A stretch of 64,000 nt of DNA, taken from Synchiropus splendidus. Taxonomy: Eukaryota; Chordata; Actinopteri; Syngnathiformes; Callionymidae. The DNA lies in contig NC_071343.1 of assembly GCF_027744825.2 (NCBI RefSeq), positions 15,176,866-15,240,865 of the forward strand, given 5' to 3'. Position 1 is the stretch's first letter, and every line of letters starts with the position of its first letter. Position numbers and translations under genes: made by a program. Positions 14,680-26,080 of the stretch are shown here, one piece after another. Under the pieces are notes generated by a model, which saw nothing but the letters and a program-made list of their open reading frames with translations, had not been told where the DNA came from and did no database searches.

Positions 14680-15365
14680 CTGTCAGATCAAGCATCCCAC
14701 CATGAGTCCCACCGCCCTGACACATGCCGCCACACTGGTATAAAGAGTTCACTCTCATGAAGTCAGAGGGGGAGGCAGCTTACCTGGATTTCCTCCTCGT
14801 GTGCTCACTCATCTTTCCAAGGAATGCTGCAAGAGGAAGACCTGTTCGTTGCTATTTTGCAAATCATAGTCTGTTCAGGCCACAAGAATTGATTGATGCC
14901 GAATGCTATGATTTAAACCTTTATAACACAACACCAGAGGAACAGTTCCTAACGTTTCATTGAATCTTCTGAACACGATTTCAGTGAAATTAAAGTCATT
15001 AAAATGTTCAACTTTTCGCAACAGAAGCAACACTTTATTTTAGCCTTTCATTTTCCTGAGAGTTCAGAGGTTGCCACACACAGGAAACTGGAGGCGCATT
15101 TTATAGATTACAGATTCAAATGTGTACCGTCATCATACATGAGTAACTATAACATCCGTTTAGAGGATTATACATATCATGAGACAGGCGTCTACCGGAT
15201 GGAAATTCCCCCCCCCCCCCGCCCTTTTACACGCCTGAAAAGGTAGAATGGAAAGGTTAACAGCACTGTACCTCATTCATGGGAGCAGCATGTCGATGGG
15301 TCTGTGCGGTCCAACTCGCTCTCCTCCTCTTATCATCTCCAGTTTCCACACGTCACCCTCGTCGA

Positions 15366-15443
15366 CGAAATCGAAAGTTAAAGCGTTTACCGTAATTTAC
15401 GAGGAAACGAAACACCCGGTGGCACCAACCAGAAATGAAACTT
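15366..15443. promoter_or_regulatory. cluster of IRF/ISRE-type motifs upstream of the sacsin-like gene
   Basis: Three matches to the IRF core AANNGAAA, all on the plus strand, lie within 75 bases: in GAAATCGAAAG (15367-15377), GGAAACGAAAC (15403-15413, which also fits the ETS-IRF composite GGAANNGAAA) and AGAAATGAAAC (15431-15441). They sit about 700 bp upstream of the first sacsin-like exon identified. The motifs are seen directly. Interferon control of the gene is inference. Confidence 0.4.
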
Positions 15444-16027
15444 AACTCATTCCGGAAGACTTCTTGTCCTCTAAATCGCTGATTCATTCAAAACACGTTT
15501 GTGTGGTTGAACGCGGAAATCACAGACACTGTGTCCGCCGTGGAAGCGGTTCAACTTTTTTTGCTGAGTGCAATCGAATATTGCTTAAAAATGAAGAAAT
15601 AAATAGATAAATAAAAATTCAGGTAAGGCATATGAACCTCTAAAAACCAAACTCGTGAATACACATTTAAATTGTAGTGCATTTTTTTTATCTACGTCCT
15701 CAAATTACACTGAAGACACACCACTGCATTACATGTGAACAACGATGTAATAACCCTCGAACAACTATATAGCAATAATAATCATAATGCTACTACAAGC
15801 ACTAATCAAGACTTTTCGCAAACTATTCGTTTACCTTCCCCTTAATAAAGTGTTGAACATCCACAATGGAACCGTCGCACCGTTTAGTTGTGAAACAAAA
15901 CTGAAAGTTGAACGTCGATTTTTCGGCGTTGCTGTTCCTCCGCCGGCCGCAGGGTGTCAGCAGAGCCGCGTCATCTCTTGCGCCTCCCGGTTTGAGAGAA
16001 AAGCAGTGGCGAACAAAACCAGACGCA

Positions 16028-16086
16028 ATGCCGTCTGTGTACATCTTCCGCAACACGTCCACGGTTTCTTCAGACGAAGTTGCGAG
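16028..16086 (+). other. possible upstream ORF in a 5' exon of the zinc-finger gene
   Basis: An ATG at 16028 opens 19 codons plus two bases up to a good donor (GAG|GTGAGT). Joined to either nearby acceptor (CTGACAG|G at 16275/16276 or TTCCAG|A at 16296/16297), the frame closes at the TGA 16325-16327, just after the main ATG at 16320. If the splice is real, this upstream ORF overlaps the main start and could reduce its translation. The splice is predicted only. Confidence 0.3.
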
Positions 16087-16319
16087 GTGAGTTGGTGTTT
16101 TTTTGGCACTGTGCTATTGTGGAGGGCGCCATGTTGGAGCGACCAGCTGATCGACCGGGGTGGTCTCGCTCGGCGTCTTCCTTCATTTTGCTTGACCTTG
16201 GTTTGCAGTGTGCGCTTCGGAACCATGATGCGAACGGTCTTTCTCTTCATGGAAACATGCGTGCACCTCTGACAGGTGTGTGTTCATCAATTCCAGATGT
16301 GAGCTGGAAGCCCCCCACC

Positions 16320-17201
16320 ATGGTTGAAGACAGCAGCATGCAGGAGCCCGGGTGCACGTTACTGCCCAACACGGAGACAGCAGAGTCAGAGCAGAACGTC
16401 CAGCTGGAGCCACACTGCTGCTCCCTGTGCAGCAAGACCTTCATCTCTGCAGCCCACCTGACTCTCCACCTTGCCACACACAACAAGGAGCGGAAGTTCA
16501 GGTGCAGCACCTGCGGAAAGTTCTTCCATCAGTCCTCTCACCTCATGACGCATAAGGTGATCCACAGCGGGGACCGGCCCTTCAAATGCCCCGACTGCGG
16601 GAAGACGTTCGGACGAGCTTCACACCTGAAGACCCACCGCCGCCTTCACACGGGCGAGAAGCCGTTCAAGTGCACCTACTGCGACAAGTCCTTCACTCAG
16701 AAGGCCGGTCTCCTGGCGCACGTCCGCCTTCACACCGGTGAGCGGCCGTACAAGTGCGAGAAGTGCGGAGAGGGTTTTCGTACTTTGCCCATTCTGCTGG
16801 CTCACAAGGCCGAAAAGTCCCTGGGGCAGGAGAAAAGGCCGGTGGCGGCGCCACAGGCGACGGAGAGCATCCTGGAGGACCTCAAGTGCGGCGTCTGCTG
16901 TCGCACCTTCGTACGCTCCTCCTATATCCGACTGCACATCCGCCTCAAGAAGGGACAGAGACCCTATCACTGCAGGGTCTGCAACAAGACCTTTGTCAAA
17001 CTAGATTCCTTTGTGAACCACTGTGAAAAACACTTGATGCAGAAAAGAGAAAAAAACAAGGACAACCAGGGTCAAGCGGCTCAAGATCCCGGTTTTGTGT
17101 CCGGCACCACGCCAGCGCCTCCCCAGACCACAGACGCCACCCAGTGTTCAAAGACAAAATCCAAAGCAGAACTCGATCAGAAAAACCTCTCAGATGCTTG
17201 A
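16320..17201 (+). CDS. C2H2 zinc-finger protein (about 293 aa)
   Basis: Single open exon. The start is chosen at 16320 because it sits in a strong Kozak context (ACCATGG); the frame stays open upstream to 16080, so a longer N-terminus is possible. After an acidic leader there are five C2H2-like units in the first block: 'CSLCSKTF', 'CSTCGKFF', 'CPDCGKTF', 'CTYCDKSF' and 'CEKCGEGF', the inner ones joined by TGEKPF/TGERPY linkers. After a spacer come 'CGVCCRTF' and 'CRVCNKTF'. Unit 5 has only one histidine at the usual place (H-K-A-E-K) and unit 6 also lacks the second histidine, so five of seven fingers look able to bind zinc. The tail is charged (KREKNKDN). There is no KRAB, BTB or SCAN domain. 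It is probably a nuclear sequence-specific DNA-binding protein; the target and orthologue are not recognised. Confidence 0.85.
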   Translation: MVEDSSMQEPGCTLLPNTETAESEQNVQLEPHCCSLCSKTFISAAHLTLHLATHNKERKFRCSTCGKFFHQSSHLMTHKVIHSGDRPFKCPDCGKTFGRASHLKTHRRLHTGEKPFKCTYCDKSFTQKAGLLAHVRLHTGERPYKCEKCGEGFRTLPILLAHKAEKSLGQEKRPVAAPQATESILEDLKCGVCCRTFVRSSYIRLHIRLKKGQRPYHCRVCNKTFVKLDSFVNHCEKHLMQKREKNKDNQGQAAQDPGFVSGTTPAPPQTTDATQCSKTKSKAELDQKNLSDA

Positions 17202-17620
17202 GATAAAACATCGCTGGTTATAAAGGGGGGTGTTCCAATTGTAATATAAGTGTTCGGCGTGGCTAAAGGGAGGGGGAATGCAACTCATGTCCCACTGTCA
17301 TGTGTTATATATTTAATAATCCAGGGCCATAATTCGACCAGTCCGGCGTTTATTTACTTTGTAATGAGTGTCGGGACAGTTGTGTCTGCAACTGCTCTGG
17401 ATTGTGATGTAACAAAACAACTGGACCTGGGGACTAGCGTTCCAAGGGGGGACACAGGGTGGGAGCAGTTGCATTACATGCATGAGGGCTGGACCTTTCA
17501 AAGAACCAGGAAATGGGACTGATGTAAGGTGGCACTTCACCTGTGTACATTTCTGCATGATCCTTCGAATGTGTTGTGCCAACTTTGATTAAATGTGTTG
17601 GAGTGCTGTGCTGCTTCCTG

Positions 17621-17625
<5 letters not shown>

Positions 17626-17711
<86 letters not shown>
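17626..17711. repeat. (TA)n microsatellite, about 43 units
   Basis: Uninterrupted alternating TA for about 86 bases, just downstream of the zinc-finger 3' end. It would be expected to be polymorphic and able to extrude as a cruciform. Confidence 0.97.
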
Positions 17712-17715
<4 letters not shown>

Positions 17716-18159
17716 AATCCTTAAATAATTGTTTTGCATTTTCATTGAGATTAGCAAATGGTGATTTACCCAACAGGAATAAATAAAGCAGATTCTTAAA
17801 CCCATCCACAAAATCCTCATATAATGGCAATTTTACAGATGACTTTAAATAACCAAAATGTAATCATTATTTATTTGATATATTTTGCTCCATTTTTGAA
17901 CAAAAAAAGAAGAGTTGAAAAAACAATCCAGTTTCCAGAGTGCACTTGAACGCACCAAACAACCAGGAGCGTTTCAACTGGTGGCAGTGGTGGAGGACTC
18001 TTGGATTTTGCTCACTGCAGCCCAATACCTGAAGTGAGAAGGTCTTTCATGCTCCTGATGAGAGTCACTCTGGTCATAATGTAACCAGACAGACGCAAGA
18101 ACGCCTTTTTTAATAATGTTATTCCCCCTCCTGAGCAGCAAAAATGATCTACTCCTGGA

Positions 18160-18480
18160 GAGGGTTTGGGTCAGATCATCGATAAAGCAAGGCCAGACTG
18201 TGTTTCCCTACTTTCCTGGTGTTCTGTTCAACCTCTCTCATCCACCAATCACAGGTCCTGTGCGAGGTCACAAGGTGGCTTGATCTTCTCAATAAAGAGA
18301 GCAGCAGTTCTACCCCAAGCCTCTCATGGGCGGCCACGCTTCTCGACCCATCTCCAAGGGAGCGTCCAGAAAACCATCTTCAGCAGCTCATATCTCATCC
18401 ACTTGCTCTCTACCCATGTCTGAGGACCACAGGTGAGAGTGGGAACATGGATCGAGAGCACCTCACCTGGATACTGGCAG
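18160..18480. mobile_element. degenerate 3' end of a fish non-LTR retrotransposon
   Basis: The stretch contains degenerate versions of words typical of an abundant fish LINE 3' region: 'CATCTCCAAGGGAGCGTCCAG', 'CTACCCATGTCTGAGGACCA' and 'AGGTGAGAGTGGGAACATGG'. Recognition is from memory of the consensus, not alignment. There is no coding capacity. It lies just past the prmt2 3' end. Confidence 0.5.
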
Positions 18481-18631
18481 CATTTTTATTGCCAAATCAT
18501 GAAAGAAAAAGATAAAAGGCATCCTTTTCTTCATGGTCCATTATGGCAAGCAGGATGATAAGAGTCTGTCGTGATGTTCAGTTCAGTCATCCAGTATTCT
18601 GCTGACTGATGATGATGATGATGATGAGCTG

Positions 18632-20753
18632 TCACCTCCACATGGGGAAACTCTTTTTGCCCACCTGTGCGTGAAGAAAACAATGAAGTGCAAGGCTTTA
18701 TAGAAGAGGAAAGCACCACCAAATTTAAGAGAAGATATAAACAGTGCTGGATGTGGATGCTTACATGGTTATGTTCGGACTTCTCAGAGCGGCCTTTGAT
18801 GTTCCAGTGAAAGTTGACGGTCATGTGACGCCGCCATATGGGGTTCCTACTCAGGCGAACGGACCCGCTGATCGAGTCTCCTGCGTTCAGATGAATCGGC
18901 TGGTCCAGCATGAACAGAGTCTGCTTCCAGTGTGTCGGCCTGAGGAGAGTGATGACGGCTCTTGTTTTGTTGTCCTGGAAAAGCGATTTCTGGCCAAGTA
19001 CCGTAATTTCCGGACTATAAGCTGTCACTTTTTTCTTGTGGTCGGAAAACTGCGGTTTCTACTTTATAATATATAGATTTTTACAGGCTAAAGAGCGTCA
19101 TGCTGCCAAAATATTGAGCGTCGTCACATCAAACCGATGAAATCCCAGACTCACTCAGAGTGAGGTCCGGTGTCCAGCACCACTGCAGCTGCATTTCTCT
19201 CCAGACTCTCAAAACCAACACTGAACCAGGCAGCAAAGCCGTGACACACTCCGGGCTCCCGCACGCTGAAGTGAAACTCGCCCTCCATTTCCTGTGAAGC
19301 AAAACAAGAGACAATCTCTGTGAAGCTCTGCAGTTAACTCGCAGCACATGAAGCCTTCACAGCACCTCCAGATCTGACACTTGCAGCGTCTGCATGTCCA
19401 AAGTGATGATGTCACTGGGAGTGGCCAGACAGTCCTCAGGCTCGAGCAGGTGGCTGAACTTGGGCTTGGTGAAGAACTCCTGATGTGCCAAAGATCTGAG
19501 GAGAGACGGCTGAAAGTTGTAATTGGCAAAACAATGTTGATATTTCCACTGACGTGTTCACTACACTCCTAAAACAGGACTGGAAAATCAGAATATCATT
19601 GGAGAGCACGCACTGTAAGGGAGTGAAGTCAAGGCCGTAGGGATTCTCCCAGAAGTCCATTTTTTCCTGGAAGTAGCTCTTGGCCTGACATGGCACCAGG
19701 GTGAGCGTAGCAGAAGAAGGCCACATTGTTCCTCCTGCCTTCAACCAACGGTCCCTGGCCAGCAGGACCGACTCCACCATGAATTCAAACTGGAGGAGAA
19801 TGAACATTGAAATTCACAGTTCAACCTAAAGCAGCAGCAGTTCCACTCTCAGTTACCAGCAGGCAGTTTCCCATCCACTCAGACACCAGGACGTCCACCT
19901 GCTCGGGCAGCTGGACGTCTTCAGCTCGGCCCTGGAGCACCGTGACCACCTCTTCACAGTGGTTGTGCCTCACTAGCTGCCTGGTGTAGTCTGCCATGGA
20001 GCTGGCTTCCACCGCGTACACCTGTGAGGACCCAGGTGCAACAGTCAAACGTGTGGCAAAACACTTCACACATGCCGTGAGTGGAGTACCGCTGAAGGTT
20101 GGGCCAGCTTGGCACAGAACATGCTGATGATGCCGGTCCCACATCCCAGATCCAAGATGACTTTCCTCTGCAGGGAGGCACTGTTGGTGTCAATGACCTG
20201 GCGGTACGTTTCGGTGCGGCTCTTGTCCGACAGCATCTCCAGATGGAGTCTCTGGATCGACAGTTTTTTTTTTAATGTTCATGTCCATCACCTACTACTA
20301 TCGGCTATAAACAAGTAACTACACAAAGAAACAACTGTTGTACATCGGTTATGTGCCATCATTCTACACAAAAATGCATGTACAGTGTGCAGTCGTGACG
20401 TTGTGTAACGCTTCTCACCAGGGTCCCATAGCTGTCGAAGTACTCCTCGTCCTGCCAAGGGTCCTCGGGCATAGCATCCTCCTCCGGCTCCTCTCCCTCC
20501 TGTCGGAGGTACTTTGCAGGGACATAGCCACACACGCCCTGCAGCTCGGCCCACCACCATTCAGAGTCCGCCTTGACGTGGACCCGCAGCCTGTCACCGG
20601 TGCCGAAGCTTAACTGCGAGATAGACACCATTCACTTTCAGCCCTCACGATGTTTGCTCGGCTTCGCTCGTGGACAACCTGGTCACTTCCGCTCGCCAGG
20701 AAATGACACCGGGCCACGTACAGCTCTGGTTCATGCTCGTCTTCCGTCTGCAT
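18632..20753 (-). CDS. prmt2: protein arginine N-methyltransferase 2
   Basis: Nine minus-strand coding exons with matching phases: 20753-20679, 20613-20419, 20251-20090, 20021-19857, 19789-19614, 19495-19366, 19291-19155, 18939-18765 and 18664-18632 (415 codons plus stop). The N-terminal SH3 domain contains 'SEWWWAELQGVCGYVPA' (about residues 25-75), then 'DPWQDEEYFDSYGTL'. The methyltransferase core has the SAM motif 'VILDLGCGTGI' and the double-E loop 'SEWMG'. The end, 'VGKKSFPMWR', matches the PRMT2 tail. SH3 plus PRMT core in this order identifies PRMT2, a nuclear type I enzyme that methylates arginines on histones and RNA-binding proteins and acts as a coactivator. Length is close to human (433 aa). 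Intron 1 is only 65 bp. An in-frame ATG at 20792 could add 13 residues. The exon 3 donor (GTACTC) is weak. Confidence 0.95.
18998..19075. mobile_element. one end of a DNA transposon in prmt2 intron 7
   Basis: TACCGTAATTTCCGGACTATAAG followed by CTGTCAC resembles the terminal sequence of a widespread fish DNA transposon family, and is related to the ends of the element at 29274-30205. No matching opposite end is seen nearby, so this is a truncated copy or solo end. It lies just before the exon 8 acceptor. Confidence 0.55.
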
Positions 20754-21258
20754 TGTAACTCTGAGCCAACGACTGCATGAAAAGAGCGGCAAACACCGAC
20801 TGAAGTTGCTTTTAGATGACTTCCGGGATTGACGTCAACTTTGCTTGTGTTGCGTTCATGAGAATCGGACATTATTTTAGATTGTCCTACTGAACCGCGT
20901 TGGACAAATTTCCTCAACAATTTCAGTTAAAAATTTAAATAAACTCTTAATCAATATAATTCAGAAGTTTACATAAATAAAAACGAGAGTTTCTTTGGTG
21001 AATGATTATGGTATCGTTATTAAGTATTGATATGGATAACAGGAACAGGAAGCACGTTGATTGTTTTTTTTTTAAGAAAATATTTATTTACTGAAAATTT
21101 ATATAAAACAAAGATATATTTATATTTATTTTTGCCCACACAAATATCGTCATTGTTAGAGTAGAAACATTCTTCTTGATGTCTAAAATGGTCTGACAGT
21201 AATTGATATAATTGTCAATTATACATCATTTCATCTCTCACAACAAGTGGATATTTTG
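20754..21258. other. prmt2 upstream region and ercc1 3' flank
   Basis: The side nearer prmt2 carries promoter-type motifs (see 20818-20838). The AT-rich side nearer ercc1 has minus-strand AATAAA signals (complement at 21125-21130, and another near 21085) that could end ercc1 transcripts. No extra gene. Confidence 0.6.
20818..20838 (-). promoter_or_regulatory. ETS and CRE motifs in the prmt2 promoter
   Basis: ACTTCCGGG (ETS type) is followed at once by the palindrome TTGACGTCAA (20829-20838), which contains the full CRE TGACGTCA. They lie about 65-85 bp upstream of the prmt2 start codon, a usual position for a TATA-less housekeeping promoter. Motifs are seen; function is inferred. Confidence 0.55.
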
Positions 21259-23504
21259 TCAACTATCTTTTGTCTTCGACTTCAAAAAAGGTTTGTGGAG
21301 GACATCATGGAGTCTTCTTGCCTGTAAAAAGGAAAAATATGACAGATTACAAAACAGGTATTCACTCACAGAGTTTAAGAGCTGAAACTGAACGTAAATG
21401 CTTGGGGAAAACAATAAGTAAATGAGCGTCACATTAATGATCATAAACACAGATCTCAGTAAAACTTGCATGTTACAGTATGATGAGGTGACACACTTGA
21501 TGCCAAATATAAAACAGAATAAATAGATTGTAGTTGACATTTTAATTCAGCTGTGCGCCTGAACGACCAAAACAGAAACACAAATGTCATTGCCAATACA
21601 CGTATACGGGACGCACAAACGTATGTAGTGCACAAAACTGAATCAATAGGGAGCTTACTTTTTGTGGTCCAAGGCCCGGACAAACAACCAGGTCTTCTTT
21701 GGAAGCACTCATGATTCCATCTACAGACTGCAGACATGACACATGGAATCATATTAATTTTGACAGAAGTAACTCATCTAATAAAATAACTGGTGTTGCA
21801 TACTTCGGAATAACAGAATGCTACAGCCAAAAATGTTTTGGATTTTAGTCACAAGTAAGATACGAATCCATTGCTAAGGATCAATAAAAGCATTCAACGG
21901 AGATGGAGCTCCATTACTCACTGAGAAAGTGGAGAGCAGCGTAATCGCATCGGTTTTGTTAATGGACTTGACAGTTGTCAGGCAGTCGGTCACCTAAGGA
22001 TCAAATGTGGCGGTGACAAATCTGCGATCAACACAGGTATAGCAATATAAACTGCATCTGCGAAACCTTAGACAGGTAGTCCTTCTCCACTTGTTCCTTC
22101 AGGAGGTCTGCAGGTTTCTTCTCATATGACTTGTACGTTTCCAAGTAACGGCCTGCTTCCTCTGGACTGTCAACAATGTGCTGGTTAAATGTTGTTGAAG
22201 AATTGGGAATACGGCCAGCTTTAATCTCCAGTTAGGATGCAACTGAGGCGAAGACATCCACTCACCTCCAAGCCAGAATAAGAGTGCAGTCTGCCATGAT
22301 GCAGATTCGAGCAAGCTCCTTCAGTGCATGATGAGGATCTTTCTGTCAGAAAAGAAAAAAACAAATCGGGTTTCGATGAGATCTGGATTCTGAGATTTTA
22401 ACGCTCACTAAACTCCTTGTTAAATATATGCTTTAATATTAAAGTAAATTTGCTGGAGAAGAATTAAGTGATTTATACATTACAGAAATACAGTCGCTGT
22501 TAAAAATAATAAATTATGACTCTCTATGTTTAATAATAATTCATTACATTAAATTAATACTGACGTCAGGAAAGTTCAAGAGACAAGAAAGGGGATGCGA
22601 AAAACTACACTTTACTCACCACATCTACTTGAACTAGCAAGACTCTGAGGGTAAAGGTCTGTCCAAGCTGCTTTAGCCGGTCATGGATGTAGTTTGGATT
22701 GAGGTTATGGTACCTTAGGCTTTGAGGGCAGACGGCATTAAAGACCTTTCCAAATAAAAAAGTGACGCGATAGGAGACACTCACCTGAGAAAAAGGGCAC
22801 AGGTGGTCTGACCCAGGACGTAGTCGGGCACAACCTCTCCGAACTCCCACGGAACACTTCTGACAAACTTGAGAATAGGATTTCCCCTCTGCAACAACAA
22901 CAATAGAAATGTTTCTCATCCTGTCCCGTCTAAAAACATCAAGCTCAACCTAGGAATTTACCAACCTGTCTCGGGCTGACTACAATGGAGCTGCCGAAGC
23001 CCACGGCTTTGGGTACAAGGCAAGGATCTGACTTTTGTCTGTCATTCAAATCGGTACCAGCAACCTCAACAGTCTTCTTAGCGTCATCTGCTCCACTCAT
23101 GTCTCCAGCTGTCACTGCATCGCACACCTTTTGCTCCAAACCCACAGCCTCCTTGAGGTCACTGGTCTTGAGTTTAGGGCCAACATCGACGTGAGGAGCT
23201 TTGTTTTTACTCTGGATGATGTATTCAGCGTAGGACAGTGGCTGCGCGCCTGACGTCCCACCGGATACAGCTGAAGTTGCATTCGCTGGTCCTGCTCTAG
23301 ATGAAGGCTGGAATTGCTGCTTCGGCTGAAAAGAATTCGGGCACAGAATCATGATGCAGACAAAGAGGTGGTTGAAATGTTCCATGTAATTTATCCTGAC
23401 GGAGAGAGCAAGCTTTCAGACGAGGAGATAAAACATGGACTTACCGGGCTTCTCTCCTTACTGAACGCCGAATCGTCTAAATTGATGTTAAACCTCTTTT
23501 TCAT
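21259..23504 (-). CDS. ercc1: DNA excision repair protein ERCC1
   Basis: Nine minus-strand coding exons with consistent phases: 23504-23445, 23325-22966, 22888-22785, 22719-22620, 22342-22266, 22166-22067, 21993-21922, 21727-21659 and 21321-21259 (334 codons plus stop). The start is '[20 protein letters not shown]'. The central nuclease-like domain contains '[16 protein letters not shown]', '[18 protein letters not shown]' and '[19 protein letters not shown]'; as in all ERCC1 proteins it has no catalytic GDXnERK motif. The C-terminal tandem helix-hairpin-helix domain contains '[20 protein letters not shown]'. Known role: obligate partner of XPF (ERCC4), positioning the 5' incision in nucleotide excision repair and in crosslink repair. 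The N-terminal region (exon 2, 120 codons) is longer than in human (297 aa total) and low in complexity. All exon joins read cleanly; no damage is seen. Confidence 0.97.
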
Positions 23505-24230
23505 GGCCTTAATTTATGTGTTTTAGAAGTGGCACGAGCTCAATTCTTCTTCCGTGATGGCAGTCTGAACGGCAACAGCACAACTTCCGGCGATAAGCCT
23601 TCACAATAAGAGTCCTGCATTTAAATAATAAACCCACCAAAATGAGTTATGTTTTTAATATGTATCCTCTCAATGGACGTCAATTCAACAACAACAAAAA
23701 GATGACGTGTTGAAATTATGAGCTCAATACTTCCTCTGGTGTCGGAGGCACATACATTTCGACGTTTTTTTTATAATTTAAAAATCATATGGTTGCGTGG
23801 AATATAGCAAATTACGCAATTGGTATTTATTTATTTCACGGATTAATTGTTTTCACTAACTCCAGATGTTTCACCATAACTGAAATCCTTTTGGAAAATG
23901 AATAATAACAAAATCAATTAACTATATTTTTAAAAAGTAGAATTAGGTGTGCTGATTCAAAACAGCGATGATGATTTTATTTCGTACAAACAGCGAAAAG
24001 CAATACGTATATTAAGCAAACGGATGCAGAAGAAAGAAGGTTGCCAGGGTGACGACGATGCTGCCGTAGATACCGCGCAGCATGGCATGTTGGGATACCT
24101 GCGGCCATCATGGCGGATGAGCTAGCTGGTTAGCACAAGTGGTGATCGATTGTCTGAGTTCGCACACGTTACTACTGCAATATTTGATGTTCCCAGCACG
24201 TGGACTGCTATTACGGGACACCCGACAGGT
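23505..24230. promoter_or_regulatory. shared head-to-head promoter of ercc1 and the SON-like gene
   Basis: About 650 bp separate the ercc1 start codon (minus) from the 5' exon of the SON-like gene (plus). An ETS-type ACTTCCGG lies at about 23582-23589 near ercc1. At 24111-24129 the sequence GCGGCCATCATGGCGGATG carries back-to-back YY1-type ATGGC words, typical of housekeeping first exons. The SON-like untranslated exon ends at the donor ACAG|GTAAAC (24228/24229). The middle part is AT-rich. Bidirectional use is inferred from the arrangement. Confidence 0.55.
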
Positions 24231-26026
24231 AAACATGTGCTTCGCTTTATCTAACTATTGCATTCGTCCCTGAAACCGATGACCGTCGATGCAAACATCT
24301 GAACAAAGTATACGCTTAGCCTGCGTGCTAACAGAGCTAGCGCCGGAGATAGGCCGCGGCGTGCCACTGATGCGCCTTACCAAGTGGTGTTTCTTTTATT
24401 CTGATGTTTTAGACAATACACTGGCACGTGTAAGCGTCATCTCATTTTGGTATGACTTGCGGGGAAACATTGGTGCCGAATTCGACCAGATATTTGCACT
24501 GAGCCGCATCTGCGTGCAGGCCTGCTGGTGGTTACCTAACATCATTGATTCTCTTCAAAGTGTTCCCTCCATTTATGCGTGTTCCCACGCTGCTTGAAAG
24601 TATTCACTCTCTCTACGTGTTTTCTACACTCCATTTTACTCCCGGATTTTAGGTTTTCCGTGAAATAAACACCACTATTGAGGAGTCAGGTGTGGGTGTT
24701 AAAAGGCTAGTTCCGTTCTTAAACTGTGGTGTATACTGTGATATGCGTTCTTTATAGTCGCAACAAGAATCACACGAAGCGCACTTGTAATCGATCTAAT
24801 TATTTAATGTTATTCCATCGGTGTGTGTGATATGAATAAGGTGGTTGGGTTCGTTTAACAAGACCAAACTCCGGACTCCAGGGCCGTTTTATTATTTAAT
24901 GATATTGAATCGGTATCGTTCTAAATGGCTTGTGGGTTATTTGTTTTCTTTTACTGGTTTGATCGAACAATAGTCAGTGGAATGCTGGTTACAATTAACA
25001 ATTACAAACAACTGCTCCCTATAACTGACATTTATGTTAAACGGCTGTTTTACCTCATGTTTTTTAATAGACCCACTCAATCATAACTTATCAACGCCGT
25101 TGTCTTTCTATAAGGGACATAGATATGATCATTTAAATACTGCATTATGGCAGAATTGGTGGATGTTTAATTTAATTATACAGTAGATGAATAAAAATGA
25201 CCTTAATGTCGAGACAATCGTTTTGAAATAGCATTTTTCATGATGGTGTTTGTCCGAAAGCCAGCACTGCAGGTTATCCATTGCTGCTTAATCCCCAAAA
25301 CTTTGGCAGTCACACTTTAAAATGTCAGTTGGCTTCACTTCCCAAAACCCAATAGGATGCTCAAAGACTGAACCTTGAACAGCTTTATGTATTTTTAATG
25401 AGTAATGTAGAATCTCTCTCTAGACTAGCTTGAGAATGTCATATGGATCTTGGACCTGACCACTCTTATCTCTGATAATCCCATACTATTCATGAAGAAC
25501 ATGTAGTAATATTCACAGACAAGAATAAGTCTTCAACTTTGTATTGAAAGTTTCTTGCGTGATTGGTTGAATTGGGAAAAAAATACTTCACATTTATTAG
25601 ATTTTTCATTCATTCTCGCAATGAGAATGCTGTATTCAGTTAAATGTTTCGACTCCAACTATTTTAATTAATTTCCCTTTGCCAGTTAACTTTGTCAATA
25701 AAAAGTTATAGAATTGTCAGTCATCAGTTGTAAAAACAATTGAATAAAATAGAGTAGTATATTGATAGATTGACATTTAAAAGAAAGGAAGTGTGTGTGA
25801 AACGGTGTAAGGAGCACTCGCATATATTGTGTTGGTCCTTGGAAGGATTCTGCTGTTGGAAATATAAAAAGGGATCATCTGCATGATCAAATATGTTTTA
25901 TTATTCCAATCAAACAAAGAAAATAAATTCATAATGGTTTGAGCCAATCTACATTGCATGAGCCTTTAAATATGATTTCTCTTGATTATCACAAGTGTTG
26001 TTTCGTGTGTGTTTTTGCCCTTGCAG
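24231..26026. other. first intron of the SON-like gene
   Basis: AT-rich intron between the 5' exon (donor 24229) and the coding exon that begins after TTGCAG at 26026. I see no element, RNA gene or conserved ORF in it. Confidence 0.6.
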
Positions 26027-26080
26027 TTTTGAAGGCTGCGCACGTTTACAAGGCTCATTCAGAAGCTGGCTGACACAACC

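Larger units (their letters stand above)
14680..16319. other. intergenic region between sacsin-like and zinc-finger genes
   Basis: Divergent intergenic region. It should hold the unseen first exon and promoter of the sacsin-like gene (minus) and the 5' part of the zinc-finger gene (plus). A 13-base C run lies at 15208-15220. A CpG-rich stretch at about 15935-16150 is probably the zinc-finger promoter, with a possible 5' exon ending at the donor 16086/16087 (GAG|GTGAGT). The rest is AT-rich with no gene. Confidence 0.5.
17202..18631. other. tail-to-tail interval between zinc-finger gene and prmt2
   Basis: Holds the zinc-finger 3' UTR, with ATTAAA at 17588-17593 and AATAAATAAA at 17778-17787 as candidate poly(A) signals. 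It also holds a long (TA)n array, a LINE-like remnant and the prmt2 3' UTR; the minus-strand AATAAA complementary to 18485-18490 is a plausible prmt2 poly(A) signal. No further gene is seen. Confidence 0.6.

Noticed and set aside
15283..15390. Minus-strand frame reading 'NALTFDFVDEGDVWKLEM' as a first exon of the sacsin-like gene
   Set aside because: It has an in-frame stop on both sides, and the donor that follows (GAG|GTACAG) gives the wrong phase for the exon at 14679.
17537..17830. Minus-strand frames of Tyr-Ile repeats
   Set aside because: Translation of the (TA)n array.
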